Positions 10,720-23,546 are shown, counted from the first letter of the stretch. The stretch is DNA of 64,000 bases from Loxodes magnus (GCA_946699065.1 CAMPDV010007676.1:34427-98426), one strand, 5' to 3'. The notes: generated by a model from the letters alone, not told the origin. Program-made: numbers and translations.

Positions 10720-12180
10720 ACTTTAAGGAGAGAAGAATCTACTAGAGTCTTATAACACTTACTATGGGTGAGTTATTCAAATTAAGAAAATATAAAAACT
10801 AATAAAATAAACAATAGAGTAAACAATAGAATAAGCAATAGTTAGTTAAGATATTCTTCAATGATACTCTAGATTAAGTTACTTTTTGAAATATTCTTAA
10901 TTTTGCTCATGGATGAAAATTCAAGATTTAAAGGAAACTTGAATTACTTAAATAAAAATAGTTCTATTTATATATCCTATAAAGTGATTTATAGACTAAA
11001 CTCATCTGATTATTTCCAATATTTTAATCTTATAGTTATAAATTAATGTTTATAGCTTAATTTATTTTACTTTCATTAAAATGAATCTACTTTATTTATA
11101 TAACCCATTTTATATTTCTAAGATATATAAAAACAAGAAATTAATTTTATATCAGTTATACTCTAATATAATAAGTATGAATACATCAAAATATAAATCC
11201 TTGCGCGTAGAAAATATATTATAAGCTATCTTTATATATAAACATAATTGTGTATAGTAAGAAAATATAAATAAATATAGGTAAATTACAATGGATATTT
11301 AGTATGCTTATAATTCTTTAATGGATTTTTCATTGTGATGTTTAATCTCTAAATATGAATATTAAAAATCAACTATTGAAGCTTACTTTGTTTCCTTTTT
11401 AAGTCAATCTATTTGATTAATATTTATCTTCATAGCTTTTTTTATACCTTATTAGATTTATATATATAAATAGAATTAAATCCTTAATATTTGAAAGATA
11501 AACTCTTGAATAATTTATTAAGAATGATGAACATAATATATCTAAATCACTTTCTTTGTATGATATTAGTTATCATATCATAGTATTTAAATTCCTATTT
11601 AATACCTTCGAAATAATATACCAAGAAGTATAGCATTTTATATCTTGCCACTATAAAATTAATTTCAACAGTAACAGCGATTCTTTCTAAAGGCCTCTTA
11701 GCATCTTTTATCCTTTAAATCTCTTCTACTTTTATTTGATTTGTTCTTTTAAGAAACTTAATTTACTTTCTTTTTTGATAAACTGCAAAATTTTTAATTA
11801 AAGAAAGAATATAAATTTCCTCCGATGGAATTAAGATATTCCTATAATTTTATATTTAAATATTATTTTATTAAATAAAAGATAATTAAAGACATAATTG
11901 AAGGAAATATATATACCATATAGAGTTGACTTAGTAAGTTACGTTTTTAAAGTAATTAATATGATAAAGTTAATAAAGGATAAATCATGGGAGATATTTT
12001 AAAAACTTAAGGAGATAATAAATAAAAAATTTGTGATATAAAAGTCTAATAATTTAATTATAAATAAACTTTATTTTATATTTGATAACCTTTCATTTAT
12101 TATACTAATAAATGGTATAAGAATTTAACCTCTAAAATTAAATTTATGATTTGTTCTTAATTTTTAGTTATTAGCTTACT
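10720..12180 (+). CDS. Putative membrane protein, unrecognised
   Basis: One plus-strand frame keeps coding-like composition over about 1.4 kb. It has GEKNLLESYNTYYGWV at the start, KYKSLRVENILQAIF near 11190, and a hydrophobic segment near 11400 with IWLIFIFIAFFIP that could be a membrane helix. Further on come MELRYSYNFIFKYY at about 11825 and QIMGDILKTQGDNKQKIC near 12000. After about 12180 the frame dissolves into Ile/Asn/Phe/Lys-rich sequence. Only composition supports it. Start and stop are not defined and introns may be missed. Confidence 0.33.
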
Positions 12181-15100
12181 ATTTAATAAATAAATTTAAT
12201 AATTTATGAATCATTATTTATATTAGTTAAATAATTACCTTAGTTTATGGCTAATAGTTATAATTTTATAGTTTTATTCATATTTTTATTTTTTATTTTA
12301 AATAATCCAGATTTTATTTAATTTTTAGTAGAATCTCAAATCATTAATGAAAATTATTCTCTAAATTATTAATTTGGAAAAAATTTTTAATTATTGAAGA
12401 ATTAGCTTTGTTTTCGTATGTAGACTTGCTTGTATTTTTAAAATTAACTTAGAGAAATAATTAAACTCTATTTTAAATAAATTATTTATTATATATAAAC
12501 AAATTTTTATTTATTTAGCTTTCCCTTTTAGATATATTAGATTAACTATTTGAAAATTTTATATTATTAATATAGCTTCATGCTTTAAAATAAATAGATA
12601 ATTATTATTTTCCTTCACTTTTATCATTTTCTATCTTCAAAAACTCAAAATAATTTTCTTTATAATTAGATGAACTAGCTCAACTTTAAATCTTAAAAAA
12701 AGAATAGAAATAAAATGTAATAGACTTAAAAATTTAATGATGATATATTTCAAGCCTTTAAAATGAGACTATGTAAAATTAAACTTATCTTTAATTAAAG
12801 CTTTTATTTTTTAAAGGAATAAATATAAAAAATAGATGGGTTAATTTATTATCAATAATATCTCTTATCTCTAACCTATAAAATCCTAAGTTAAATAATT
12901 TTTATTTTATATATTTAAGTATCTAAGCATTTTAAGTGGAACTATGACTTAAATTTTAAAATTTGTATAGCTTGAGTTACTCTTCTATTTTATATTATTT
13001 TAAATTTAGTTCAGCATAATCAATATGCATTAAGATAGTTTCCAAAAATCAATTAAACTTATTTTTTAAAACATGAAAGGCTTTTAAACTCCTTATATCT
13101 GATTTAATAAATTTCTATAATTAAAATTTATATTTAAGATTTAAGAGATAAATTTAAAATTTGAAATAGAGAATAACTAGATATTGTAAATAATATTATA
13201 AAGTGATTATTTAATTAAGAATAGAAAAATATATAAAATAAGAAATTTTTTAATTAAAAGGATAGAGCTAATTAGATTATTAAATGAAATGCTTAGTTAT
13301 GTTAATTTTATTAAATTTTAAAAGTCAGATATTATGAAGAAAATAATTTTTTTTATCATATGAATAAATCCTATTATGAAAAAGGTTTATATCAAAGGAA
13401 AAAGAATAATTGCTTAATTATATTAATGCATATATAATCTAATTAAATAAATCTTTTCAAATAGGCTGCTTTTCATAAAAAATTCAATCATTTATTAATA
13501 TTTATCAATAAAAATCAAAATATTTTCTCTTGAAAAATAGTTTTAGCAGGGGAAAGGAAAAAAGTCTAAGTTGAACATTACATAAGAAAAATAAAAAAAT
13601 TCTGAGAAGTAATAATTTATTAATATAAAAACATTGCTTAGATCTATTTAAATCTTTTAGCAAAATGCTATTTTTATATTCATGTTTAATAATAAAATTA
13701 TCTAATACATTTATAGGACTATTAAGCATCCTAAGATTAAGTTATTAATTTTAAAAAGGAGATTAACTACTTAAATATTTGGTATTTCTAAGTATTATCA
13801 TTTTTTAATGATTTAGATAGAAAACTTTTAAGGCAAGTTATTTGAATATAAAAGGTAAAAATATTAATTTTTTTCCAGTTTAAAATAAAAGCAAAAATAG
13901 CATAAAAGAAAAGTTTTAAATTTAGAAGTATAGGATATTAAATAGCTTAAATTATAAAAATGATTTATTAAAAATAAATTTAAATCAAGCAATATATTGA
14001 TTATTAATAAAACAATTACATCTTCTTATTAACTTTCAAAATTGATAGCTGATAAAATATCTAAAAAAAATCATTCACATTAAGCAAAAAAATAAAATAA
14101 AAATTATTTTGAATTTTATCATTACTAGTAGCTTAATATGCAAATAATGTACAATATCCAGAATAGTTTATTTTCTAAAGTAATTAAAAATAAATTCTAT
14201 ATCTATATTCAGTTTGCTAAAGAAAAATATAATGATAGAAAACTTAGATGCTTATTTAGAATTTATTATTAATTAAGATGTTTAAAATTAAGATAAATAT
14301 ATAAAATAATTATTATATTTTTGTATATGTATCTATTGAGTATTAAATTTATATCCAGATATTAAGAAAAATTAATTATTAATTTTTGATTAAAATCTTA
14401 AGATATTTTTAAATTTAAACAATTTTAAAGAAAAACCAAATCATTAAAATCACAATCATTTTGTCTCCAATGCTTTCACTAGAAATTTATCTTATTTAAA
14501 TTTTTGAGTAAAATTTTAATTAAAATTCAATCTAATAGCCCTTTAAGATATACATTATGACTAAGAAGTATATACAAATCTAAATAAATTTCATACAAAA
14601 ACTTTGATTTTATTTGAGTTTTTCAGTTCCAATTTTATTTTTAAACATCTCTATGCTTTTCTTATTTAAATTATTAAATAGTATAAGGATTGATTATATG
14701 TAGATAAGTTATATGAGATTATTTAATTTAAATATAAATTTGAGATAGAAGATTATTTGTTATATATCTGATAGATAATTTTTTATAATTTAAATATCTC
14801 AATTTAAAATTTATCTACAACGTATTTCTCTTTATTAACTTCAACTAGTTCATTTTAAATAATCAGTTTTCTAAAGCCATTTCTTATTATGAATTTACAA
14901 CTTAATTTAATTTCAGGCTATTAATTTAATATTTTTTATAAGGATTCCTTCTTATTTAATGTCTACTTAAAAATAGATTTCGGCTAGTTCCATTATTTCT
15001 ATTTAATAGTCTCTTTTGAAATTAATTGTTCTAGATGTTTTAGAACTTCTTTAGATTTAATTTCTAATAGACCTAGAACAATTAATTTTAAGAATCTATT

Positions 15101-16142
15101 TATTTTTATTAACTTCATTTTTAGAATGTGCTAAATTTCTAGATTGATATTCAGTCTTAGGTTATGCCTTTGTTGATTTATACATCTAGATACTTTTAAA
15201 TATATTTATAAGGAAAATCATAGATAATTTATAAGCATTTCCAACTATTAAAATATAAAGCAAAAGAAAGAAATAATCCTTAGTTTTAATTTTGAATAAA
15301 TCTAAAACAAAATACAAATAGGGTTTTCTATCTTCTCGTTAATAGTAGTTAATAGATAAATCATTAATTAATGCTAGTAATCTGGCAAGAATACAAATAC
15401 TTTATAATTATTCTCTTTATAAAAAGATAAAACTTAATGATTATTTTAAGTGTTCAAAAACAACAATTTCTCTTTAATAATTAAAGGAAATCAATTAGTA
15501 TGAAATATATAGTTCTAATTTAACTATAGAGACAAATTAAAAATAAAGAAGGAGTTTGAATAGAATAAATTACTTTGATTTACTCTGATTTATACAATCC
15601 AAGATTAATTTTATAGTTCTACACTATATAGATGAAATTATTCAAAATTATTTATCTTTTTTAAAACTACCTTTGTATTTTAGAACAAATTTATCAAGTC
15701 TGATGTTAAAGATAAGGCTAATCTAGACTTATAGAATTAATTTACAAAAGGAAATAAATTTAAAATATTATATATTAACAATTAAATAGTGATGAATGAG
15801 CTAATAGGAGAAAATAGCTTTTGCTTATTATTTTTTTATTTAAAGTTTCTTCCATTGGATTGCTCTTTAGATCTTTGAGCAATAAATAGATGGGAAGAGA
15901 TAATTATAATGTGAATACCTATTTAACATGCTATTTGTTCAAGATAGCTCATAAACCTTTTATAATTGTATAATAATTATAAAATAATTTTCTTATATTA
16001 TGTCTTGAAATTTTGTTCTTGATAAACAAACATCAAGCTAAAATTGTTTTAATATCACTTTAAATCATGATAAAATGAAGATTGAAATCATGCCTCAGAA
16101 TCCTGATTTCAAGTAATAAAATAACCATAAAAATCATTTGAT
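12181..16142. other. Very AT-rich region; possible remnant of a minus-strand gene
   Basis: This is among the most AT-rich stretches of the window. I see no family motif. The only part with a gene-like frame is about 14760-15260 on the minus strand, where LGLLEIKSKEVLKHLEQLIS and then LVEVNKEKYVVDKF can be read. A neighbouring frame also gives IMELAEIYFQVDIKQEGIL, so even there the frame is uncertain. Confidence 0.35.
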
Positions 16143-17055
16143 TCAAGAAAATAAAAGTTCGACGAATAAATCATAAAAGAAAAATTAAAAATAATGCTAA
16201 AAATCACTTTATTTTGTAAATATTTATTTCATAAAATTTCTTGTAAAGAAGAAATATTTTCTTAACTCTTAATAAACTTGGTGAGAGTATACTTCTATGA
16301 TTTAAATTTTTATATAAGATTGATATAATGAAGCAACATAATCATTAAGACGTTTGACATACTTTCATTTTTTAAAGAAAAATCTTATTTTTTCACCAGA
16401 ATCTTGCTTTAGACTTACTTCATAATTGAATGTTAGTTGTTTTCCTGAAATTTTGATGTTTACATTATGCAAACAACCAAAATTATTATTTTATTATACA
16501 ACATATATATACCTTTGAGCCCCTACTCACTCAAATACTAATTAATTTAATATTTAGAGATTATTTTCCTTTTCTGAAATGGCTAGAGCTATGAGGGATT
16601 CTTAATAAAAATTAACTTAATATGTTTATAAATGGAATATGCTGAATTTAGAGATTTAAAAGATTGCAATACTGCTAAATTATTATGTTTCTACACTTTT
16701 TAATTAGCATTTCTCCTAATCTTCACTTAAAAATTTTTTTTCCTTCTTAACATAATGGACTATTTATTCTTCTATCTCTCTATAGGTTGAATTTAATAAT
16801 TAAAGTCACTAAATCTCTTGAGTCCTGCTAACATTGGCAAAATTAAAAATTCTTATAATTTCTCTAATGAGTTACTTAAAATTAATTTTATAAATTGTTG
16901 TAATTATTTCTTAGCTTCCTAATTATTTCCTTCGCTTATAGATAAAAATCTCTTAATTGCTCTTTAAATATACTATTTATTATTCTTGCTCAACTAAAAT
17001 TACCAAAATAAATTTTTACATTGTATATATATTACTAAATTAAAAAGTTTAAATT
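16143..17055 (-). CDS. Unrecognised helical protein, cut at its 5' end by element E2
   Basis: Starting at the left border of gag-like element E2, one minus-strand frame runs for about 900 nt with clearly protein-like content. Stretches are RAIKRFLSISEGNNQEAKKQ near 16950, NFANVSRTQEIQWLQ near 16820, LIALAISEKENNL near 16590 and NVNIKISGKQLTFNYEVSLK near 16440. It is rich in Lys, Glu and Gln and looks alpha-helical. I do not recognise the family. It ends at one of two close TGA codons (16143-16145 or 16134-16136). No start is visible: the frame runs into E2, and on the far side of E2 only the upstream region of A2 is left. Either E2 inserted at or near the beginning of this gene, or the N-terminus lies in an exon I missed. 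Confidence 0.5.
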
Positions 17056-17059
17056 GGAG

Positions 17060-17802
17060 TTTAGTGAACTTGGAGGACTTTCAACCTCATTTCACAGGAC
17101 CAGTTTGATAACCTGGCTGGACAGCTCCCTTCAGAACTTTTTCTTCAGTCGCCTTGGATTGTGTACCACTTCGGTTTGTAGATTTGACCTCCTGACGGAT
17201 AAAATTAGTTACAGAATTATCGTCTAATCTTATCCTAATATTAGTACTATTATTTTTCTTATTATTTTCTATTCCAGTACTATTATTTAATTAATTTCAA
17301 TTTCTAACATTGTCTATATTTATGTCCAGTTTTTTTGCATACAAAACATCTTGGTTTATTCCTAATTCATTTCTTGTCTGGACTCCTCGGTAAATTAGTA
17401 GCTCCTTCTATGTCCATTGTATCTTGAATTCTCCTAACTTTGAATTCCTACTATTGTTACTACTTGCTATTCTCTTCAAGCACAGTTTTTCTCTACTAAA
17501 GCAATCCCATTTCCCTGAAGAAAGTGTTTTTCTCTCGATCGTAGACTTCCCAGAAGCTTTCTTTCCATTCTTTGAGCTCAGTAACTTGATTTTTTAGAGC
17601 TCTATTCTCTAATCGTAGCCTCTTTACTTCCTCCTTCAGGTCAGAGAATGCGATTAAAATTTATGCCTGTTCTTCCTGGAACTGTGGCATCGCAAACTCT
17701 CGCACGGCTGCTGCTTCTTGCGTCTCCAGCACCTTTCACCTTTCTAGGTCCTTCCTCTTCAGTTGGTGTCAACAGGGTAGCCTTTTGGCGCTTTTGTCCC
17801 AT
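17060..17802 (-). CDS. Gag-like protein of E2 (coiled coil + zinc knuckle)
   Basis: ATG at 17802 begins MGQKRQKATLLTPTEEEGPR. A one-base frame change near 17740 leads into a strongly charged helical region with FSDLKEEVKRLRLENRALKN and VTELKEWKESFWE (about 17650-17550), most likely a coiled coil. A Gln run follows, then a CX2CX4HX4C zinc knuckle, CFVCKKTGHKYRQC, at 17348-17307. Downstream comes YPSGGQIYKPKWY (about 17195), conserved in E1 and E3. An in-frame TGA at 17369-17367 just before the knuckle is harmless if read as Trp. The knuckle binds nucleic acid in retroviral and retrotransposon Gag proteins. The frame change may be a lesion or a shift site. Confidence 0.7.
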
Positions 17803-17904
17803 CTTTTAGTTTGGCCTAGAAGTTCCTAGTTGAGTCTATATTCTTGAAGGTTTTGAGAAGAAGATTATTTCTAGGAAGAAGATGTGTGAGTTAAAGATGA
17901 GGGT

Positions 17905-17968
17905 TCTTACTTTCTCTCCCCTTTTAAGGAGGTGGTATAAAAGCCTTTCTTGAGCCCTTCTACCATTT
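17905..17968 (-). repeat. Block shared with E1
   Basis: Counterpart of 8042-8099: a TTTCTCTCCCC run, a GGAGG box, then GGTATAAAAGCCTTTCTTGA on the plus strand. It lies upstream of the gag-like ORF in both elements. The conserved TATA-containing core is a candidate promoter. Confidence 0.55.
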
Positions 17969-17975
17969 TTTCTCA

Positions 17976-18215
17976 ATTTTTACATTTTTAAGTGTAAATT
18001 TATTTAGCCAACTTACTTGTTTTTGAGTAATGAATTAAGTTGGACATGAATATTTTCAGCTATCAAATTCTGTTATAGTACTTACTCTTTATATTATATA
18101 ATCTAATTTCTTAGAAGAGAATAAAATCCTTCAGTCAGTCCACATTTTTAGATTTAAATACATTTAAAATAAAATAAATTATTTAATTTAGCTTCTACTC
18201 AGTTAGACTTATAAA
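17976..18215. promoter_or_regulatory. Upstream region of A2
   Basis: This is the 240-nt AT-rich interval between the edge of E2 and the A2 start codon. It must hold the A2 promoter unless that extends into E2. No defined motif was recognised. Confidence 0.4.
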
Positions 18216-21200
18216 ATGGAACTGTAAATAATAATTCTAACACTTTTTATCTGATTGCTTACTTTTAGAATGGTACAAACTCAAACCTCTGGCCTTGTTA
18301 AAATAACTTGAAACTATAAAGCATTTTGATAAGCTTAACCAGTAAAAACTTTACAATAATATGGGATAGAGTCGACTTAAAATAATTCTTCTTTTTCATT
18401 AACATTCTGAATTTATAATTATTGCCTGATAGAGGATAAAATAAGCTTTTTCTAAATATCTGAAAGTAATGCTACTTATTATAATAGCTTTAGCATATAC
18501 AGCTAATAAACTCAGACTAAGGATTTAGTTATATAAACTTTAGTAAATTTTACTTCTGCTAACTAAATTTACTATTATGCCGCGAATATTACTGTACCAA
18601 ATTCTTGTAACTAATGAATGTTTATAGGAATAAAATATTGAGAATAATAAGATTTATCAGGTAGAATTAATATTTGTAGTACTCAGTTTTAATATAAAGG
18701 ATTATAATTAAGTTGTAATGATTCAAATATATTAGAATAGTACTACTTTAAGTATTTCTCTAGCAATGCAAGGGTTTATATTTTGTCTTATAATTTAAGT
18801 GTTACTTAAATCCAATTATTATAGACCTTATTTTGAGTTAAAAATTCAATAGGTATAGATTATTTCTTTACACAGGCTTTAATAAGAATACCTTGCTTAT
18901 AAGTTTGTGGAAGCTATTGTAATGGACCTAAAGTAACAGACTGCTAAGATTATTAGTTTTATAATTTAGTTAATAAAAACATTCCATATCAATCTTATAG
19001 AGGAAAAGCAAATAATAAGATTTAAATGTATGATATAGATGCTAATTTACTTATAACATATTCTTTAGATTAGTTTAGTTTATCCACTTGAATTAAAAGT
19101 GATTGTCTTAATACAAACATTTAAATCATTTGACAAATCGAAAGTGCATATCTATGCTATTAAACTAATTAAATTTAGAACAATCAGCATAAATTTTAGA
19201 TTAAATGGAGTTTTAGTAGTGATTTAACTTAAGCAATCTCTTTGTTTTAAGTGTAAGAATTTTTTAGTTGCCAAAATTGAATATTCATAGGTCTTTCAAT
19301 AAGTACAACTAAAAAATATTTATAAGCAAGCATTATTATTCCTTCTTATAATAAAATATCTAATTTTTCTCTATTTTATTCTTCAAATTTTGTAATTTAT
19401 TTAACTTCAACTTAACAATTAGGAGGTACTAATAATAATACTTTTGAAGGATTTATTTTATAACCTAGATTCTATCTATTTTATTCTAATCTCAGTTAAG
19501 ATAATTTTACTAATATTGCTTTATCATAAACTCCTTGCTTTCTAGAAACTAGTTGTGATACATGTTCATCACCAGAAATTTAAAATTGCTAAGCCAACTT
19601 AAAATTTATAGAATTATCTGATAAGCCTCTTAAAGCTTTAGTACCTCAAGAGATATAAAATAAAACTTTTAATGATTTTGAATATAATCCTTAAATATAC
19701 TCCTCAAATGTATGATCAATAAGCTTTTGACTTAAAAATTTAGAATAAACTAACTAAGAATAAATTTTAGTTACAATAGCAAACTATTATTGAATAACAA
19801 CATAGTATGATGAAGCTTAGCAAGATTAGTTAATTAGATTAAGAAACACTAGTCATTCTATTTTATAACTTAGTATTTAAACCGATAGAAGCACCTGATT
19901 CTTTCTTTCAATTACTTTCTAAAAATCCTAGAACAAAATCGAGATTTGCTCTATTGATTAAATAAAGCCAATAACTCTACTTTGTTAAAATTCTTATGCT
20001 GCAATTTAGCAAATTGATTAAGCATCACTTATATAATGAAAAAATACTCCAAATTTTAATGGTTCAATGTTATAGCCAAGATTTTATACCTACGATTAAT
20101 AAATAAATTAAACTGATTGAATCTAAATAATTACTTATGATAATCCGTGTGTCTTGTTTAGCTAATTCGAATGCATTTCTCCTGATATAAAAGATGATTA
20201 TCATCTTCCTTTTTTAAATTTCACTAAAAACTAAACAGAAACTAATATAAGTAATTCAGATGATTCTATTTAATATACATTTTAAGATTTTAACTACGAT
20301 CCTAATAAATATTCCTCTTACAATTATAGTATAAGCTTATGATTCTAAAATATATAATAAGTTTCAGGATAAGGAAGACAAAGAAATTTCTAGTAAAATA
20401 AATAAAGAATAGTTTGCTAAATAACTAAGCTTTATTCTAAATCTATTACTATAGCAATAATATAATTAAATAACTCATTTTCAGAAATTTAAGTACTATT
20501 AACACCAAGTTCTAATTTTACATACACTAAATTAATAGAAAATTAGAAATGATACTTCATTTCTATAAGTTTAAGATGACCTTAAGATATAACTATTTGC
20601 TTATAAAAGTATTAGTATAATGCTAATGTAGCTTGCGATTCTTTAAAGTCTAATTTTATTTAATTTGATAAGTGAAGTAAGATAATTCTAGGATCAAATG
20701 ATTAATAAGATAACTTTAATGGATAAATTTGAGATTTTTAATTTTATATCTTCGATACTTTGCTAACATTCTAAGATTCTTAATCAATCTTTACTAATAA
20801 TTGATGCTCTTTAATGTGTTAGTGAAATACATGTAATAGTCCTAACTTAAATAGTTGTATTCCATGCAATTAAACTTGCAAAGACTGTTTAGTAAATGAT
20901 TCAAATAAATGTACTAGTTGTTTTGATGGTTATTGACATGAGAGTAGTACTAATGCATGCAAGTTATGTTAAAATTAAATACAGAATTGCTAAACATGTG
21001 ATTTCCAGTAAGATAAAGTAACCTGCAATATCTGTAGTGGAGAATATATTTTAGATTAAAAATAAAATACATGCAAAGCTTGCTAAGACTTAATATAAAA
21101 TTGTACTTAATGTACTTATAATACTCAGATATTATGTGCTAGTTGCTAAGTAGGCTATTTACTCTTAAATAGTGAATGTATTGGATGTTCTTTTAATAAT

Positions 21201-23546
21201 TGTTAGTAATGTAATAATGATTTTTCTAAATGTATCTAATGTAATGATGGATATTTCCTAGATTAAAACAATAACTGCCAACCTTGCTCATTAATAGATA
21301 AGATGTGCATAAAATGCACAAACTAAGCTGAATGTCTATAATGTTAATAGCCTCTTAAGATATCTGGAAATTAATGCTTACTTAATTGTTTAAATTACTA
21401 ACAAGATTCTAACTATGATTAAGTATGTGAAAATTGCAACAAAGTTATCCCTTCTTGTAATGAATGCAATGAGAAAGGAGATTAATGCTTTAAGTGTTAA
21501 AACGAATATATAAATAAAGTAAACGAGTGCGTTAAATGTAGCGATGAAATTCCAAACTGTGCCACTTGTGATGATAGTAAATGCATCCGGTGTAATCAAA
21601 ATTTTCTATTATTGGAAGGAAAATGTGTTGAAAGTTGTCCTGTCGATACTTATATTTTATAAGATGAAGAATGTAAAAAGTGCAATAAGCTTTTTGATAA
21701 TTGTGAGAAATGTAATAGAGAATAATGCATATAATGTAAAGAATAATTTAAATTAGTTGAATAGTGTCCTACTTGTAATAATATATAATACTGCATTTAA
21801 TGTTAAAAGTATATTACTTAAAATAATATCTGCATAAGTTAATGTGATCAAGGGTATTAAATTTCTTAATAATGCAATGAAGGATTCGTTTTACAAAATT
21901 AAATGTGCTTAGATTAATCAAATAATTGAAATAATGAAGAAGAATAGGAAATAAAGCAAGAACAAGAATGAGAAGAGTAGAGAGAGTAACAAGAAGAAGA
22001 ACACGAACAAATTTAAGAACATGAAAAGGAGCAAGAATGAGAAGAGTTGAGTGAATAAAGCGAAGAAGGATGGGGTGATTAAAGTAATTTAGAAAATTAT
22101 AGTAAAGTTCCTAAAGATATGAACGACTTAAATTTAGCGTAGAATGAGGAAAAATTTATAAAATAAATTTAAATTTTTTGCTCAATAATAGCGTCCATAA
22201 CTGCTATAGTAGCATATTCTACTTTAGTTGTAAGTTAAGGATCCTCTGACTACTGCTAATAGTTTTGGGTTGCTTAATGTTTAGACGAAATGATCAAATT
22301 AACAGGCTTTATATCGGTGATGATGCCAAACGTTTTATAAGCTCTTTTTTTAGTAACTAAAGATGTGAAATAGATAATAATAGATTTAATTAATTTAGAT
22401 TTAAATTTAGATTCTTAAATGAAGTCTTAGAAAATAATATGATATAACTTATAAATATAAAGTATTAATTCCTCTACCTTTATTTCAAATGGAATTAGTG
22501 AACTGTTCGACATTTGTATATGCTGTGCTATATTTTATATAATTTGATAATTAAGAAATTTGGATAGCAAATTAGGGAATTATATGAACAAAATGTATGA
22601 TAATTATAGATATTCAGCCTTTATAAGAACAGGTATGAACGTATCTTTAGGGTTAATGACTTCTATTTTATTATAGATTAGATTTTCAAGTCTGAAAAAT
22701 TTATACATTACTATGAATACTTTTATCTCATATTTCTTTTTAGTAAGTTATAATATATAGATTTTAATGATAGCTTTCTGTTTTACAGTATTCATTTAGA
22801 TAAAGAAATATAAATAGGCTACACTAGCAATATTTAAGGATTAAGATACTAATGAAGAGTTAATAATAACAAAGAGGTAAATAGAATAAAGATTCAACAG
22901 TTTATTTTGTGAGCTTAAAGAAAATAATAAACCTGCAGCTTTATATTTCTATGCTATTTTTCTTATGAGAAGAGTAGTAGTTGTATTAATCATGATTATA
23001 GCTTAAGAATATCCAGAACTTTAAATATCAATGACTTCATTTTTATAGTTCATGTGAATTTCCTATTTGATAAAATTTAAACCTTTGAAGCATTCTTTAA
23101 TATTCGTGGTTAATCTTATCAACGAAATTTGGATTTTTATTTTGCTTCTTTAGTTTTCATTTTACATCCATCCATTTAGTAGTAGAATAGAAGATTTTGC
23201 ATTTTCCATTGTAATAATTACTATGCTTTTATTACTGTTTAATTATCTTTTTGCTTTAGCTCTAATTATTTATAATTTTCATAAATGGAGAAGAGAGTAG
23301 TCAAAAGTAAAGAATTTTTAAGCATAGAATGACTAAAGTACTACATAACACTAAATCCACAATACTCCTACTTCAAGGAATCAAGACACAGATAAATTTC
23401 CTAATGAATCAGTTTTAAAAGAGTAAAATAACCAAACTCAAGTCTAGGAATTGCAAGGTGATAGGTTTTATAACCAAATTCAAATATAGGAAATGCAAAG
23501 CGATAGATTATTTTTTAAGAAGAAAGAGGAAGATTGAGAGAAATGA
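18216..23546 (+). CDS. A2: giant surface protein, LamG-like x4 + furin-like Cys-rich + membrane domain
   Basis: About 1,770 codons with one 18-nt intron (22743-22760). ATG 18216 starts a signal peptide (MELQIIILTLFIWLLTF). Four jelly-roll modules resembling laminin G/concanavalin folds follow, roughly residues 40-280, 280-490, 490-690 and 690-860. They are marked by S-x-S-x-W strands near 18400, 19090, 19715 and 20330 and by QPRFY motifs. The Cys-rich region (20815-21910) has dozens of CxxC units of the furin/growth-factor-receptor type. Next come an acidic linker (21925-22080), a multi-pass membrane domain (about 22170-23290) and a hydrophilic tail. Trp is often TGA. The stop is TGA 23544-23546, aligned with the A3 stop, while a TGA at 23535 aligns with Leu in A3 and so is Trp. 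Ciliate proteins of this layout are usually called surface or TRP-like proteins; function is not shown here. Confidence 0.88.
21925..22080 (+). repeat. Acidic E/Q/W low-complexity linker in A2
   Basis: The codons GAA, CAA and TGA repeat to give QEQEWEEQ-type units at least twice between the Cys-rich region and the membrane domain. A3 has a much shorter linker here and A4 and A1 have none of it, so it expanded in A2 only. The nucleotide unit is close to CAAGAATGAGAAGAGT. Confidence 0.75.
22743..22760 (+). other. 18-nt intron in A2
   Basis: GTAAGTTATAATATATAG, 18 nt. It keeps the frame whether removed or not, but it lies exactly where A4 and A1 need a 17-nt intron removed. The A3 version ends CAG instead of TAG, as expected for a 3' splice site. 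Confidence 0.8.

Larger units (their letters stand above)
17055..17975 (-). mobile_element. E2: gag-like element with CCHC zinc knuckle
   Basis: GC-rich island with abrupt borders. The minus strand encodes a gag-like protein and carries, upstream of it, the block shared with E1 (17905-17968). No polymerase, protease or integrase region is present between 17055 and the next gene, and I could not make out terminal repeats or a target-site duplication by eye. Class is therefore open: gag end of an LTR element, ORF1 of a non-LTR element, or a non-autonomous derivative. Confidence 0.7.

Noticed and set aside
12181..16142. A single plus-strand frame that stays open for several kilobases
   Set aside because: With three reassigned stops nearly every frame stays open. 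Composition here is dominated by Ile, Asn, Phe, Lys and Gln, and part of the opposite strand reads better.
18216..23546. Reading the A genes with the Tetrahymena/Paramecium code (TGA as the only stop, never sense)
   Set aside because: It would cut A2, A3 and A4 into many pieces at the same conserved positions, including LamG tryptophans. Copies keep these TGAs while diverging elsewhere.
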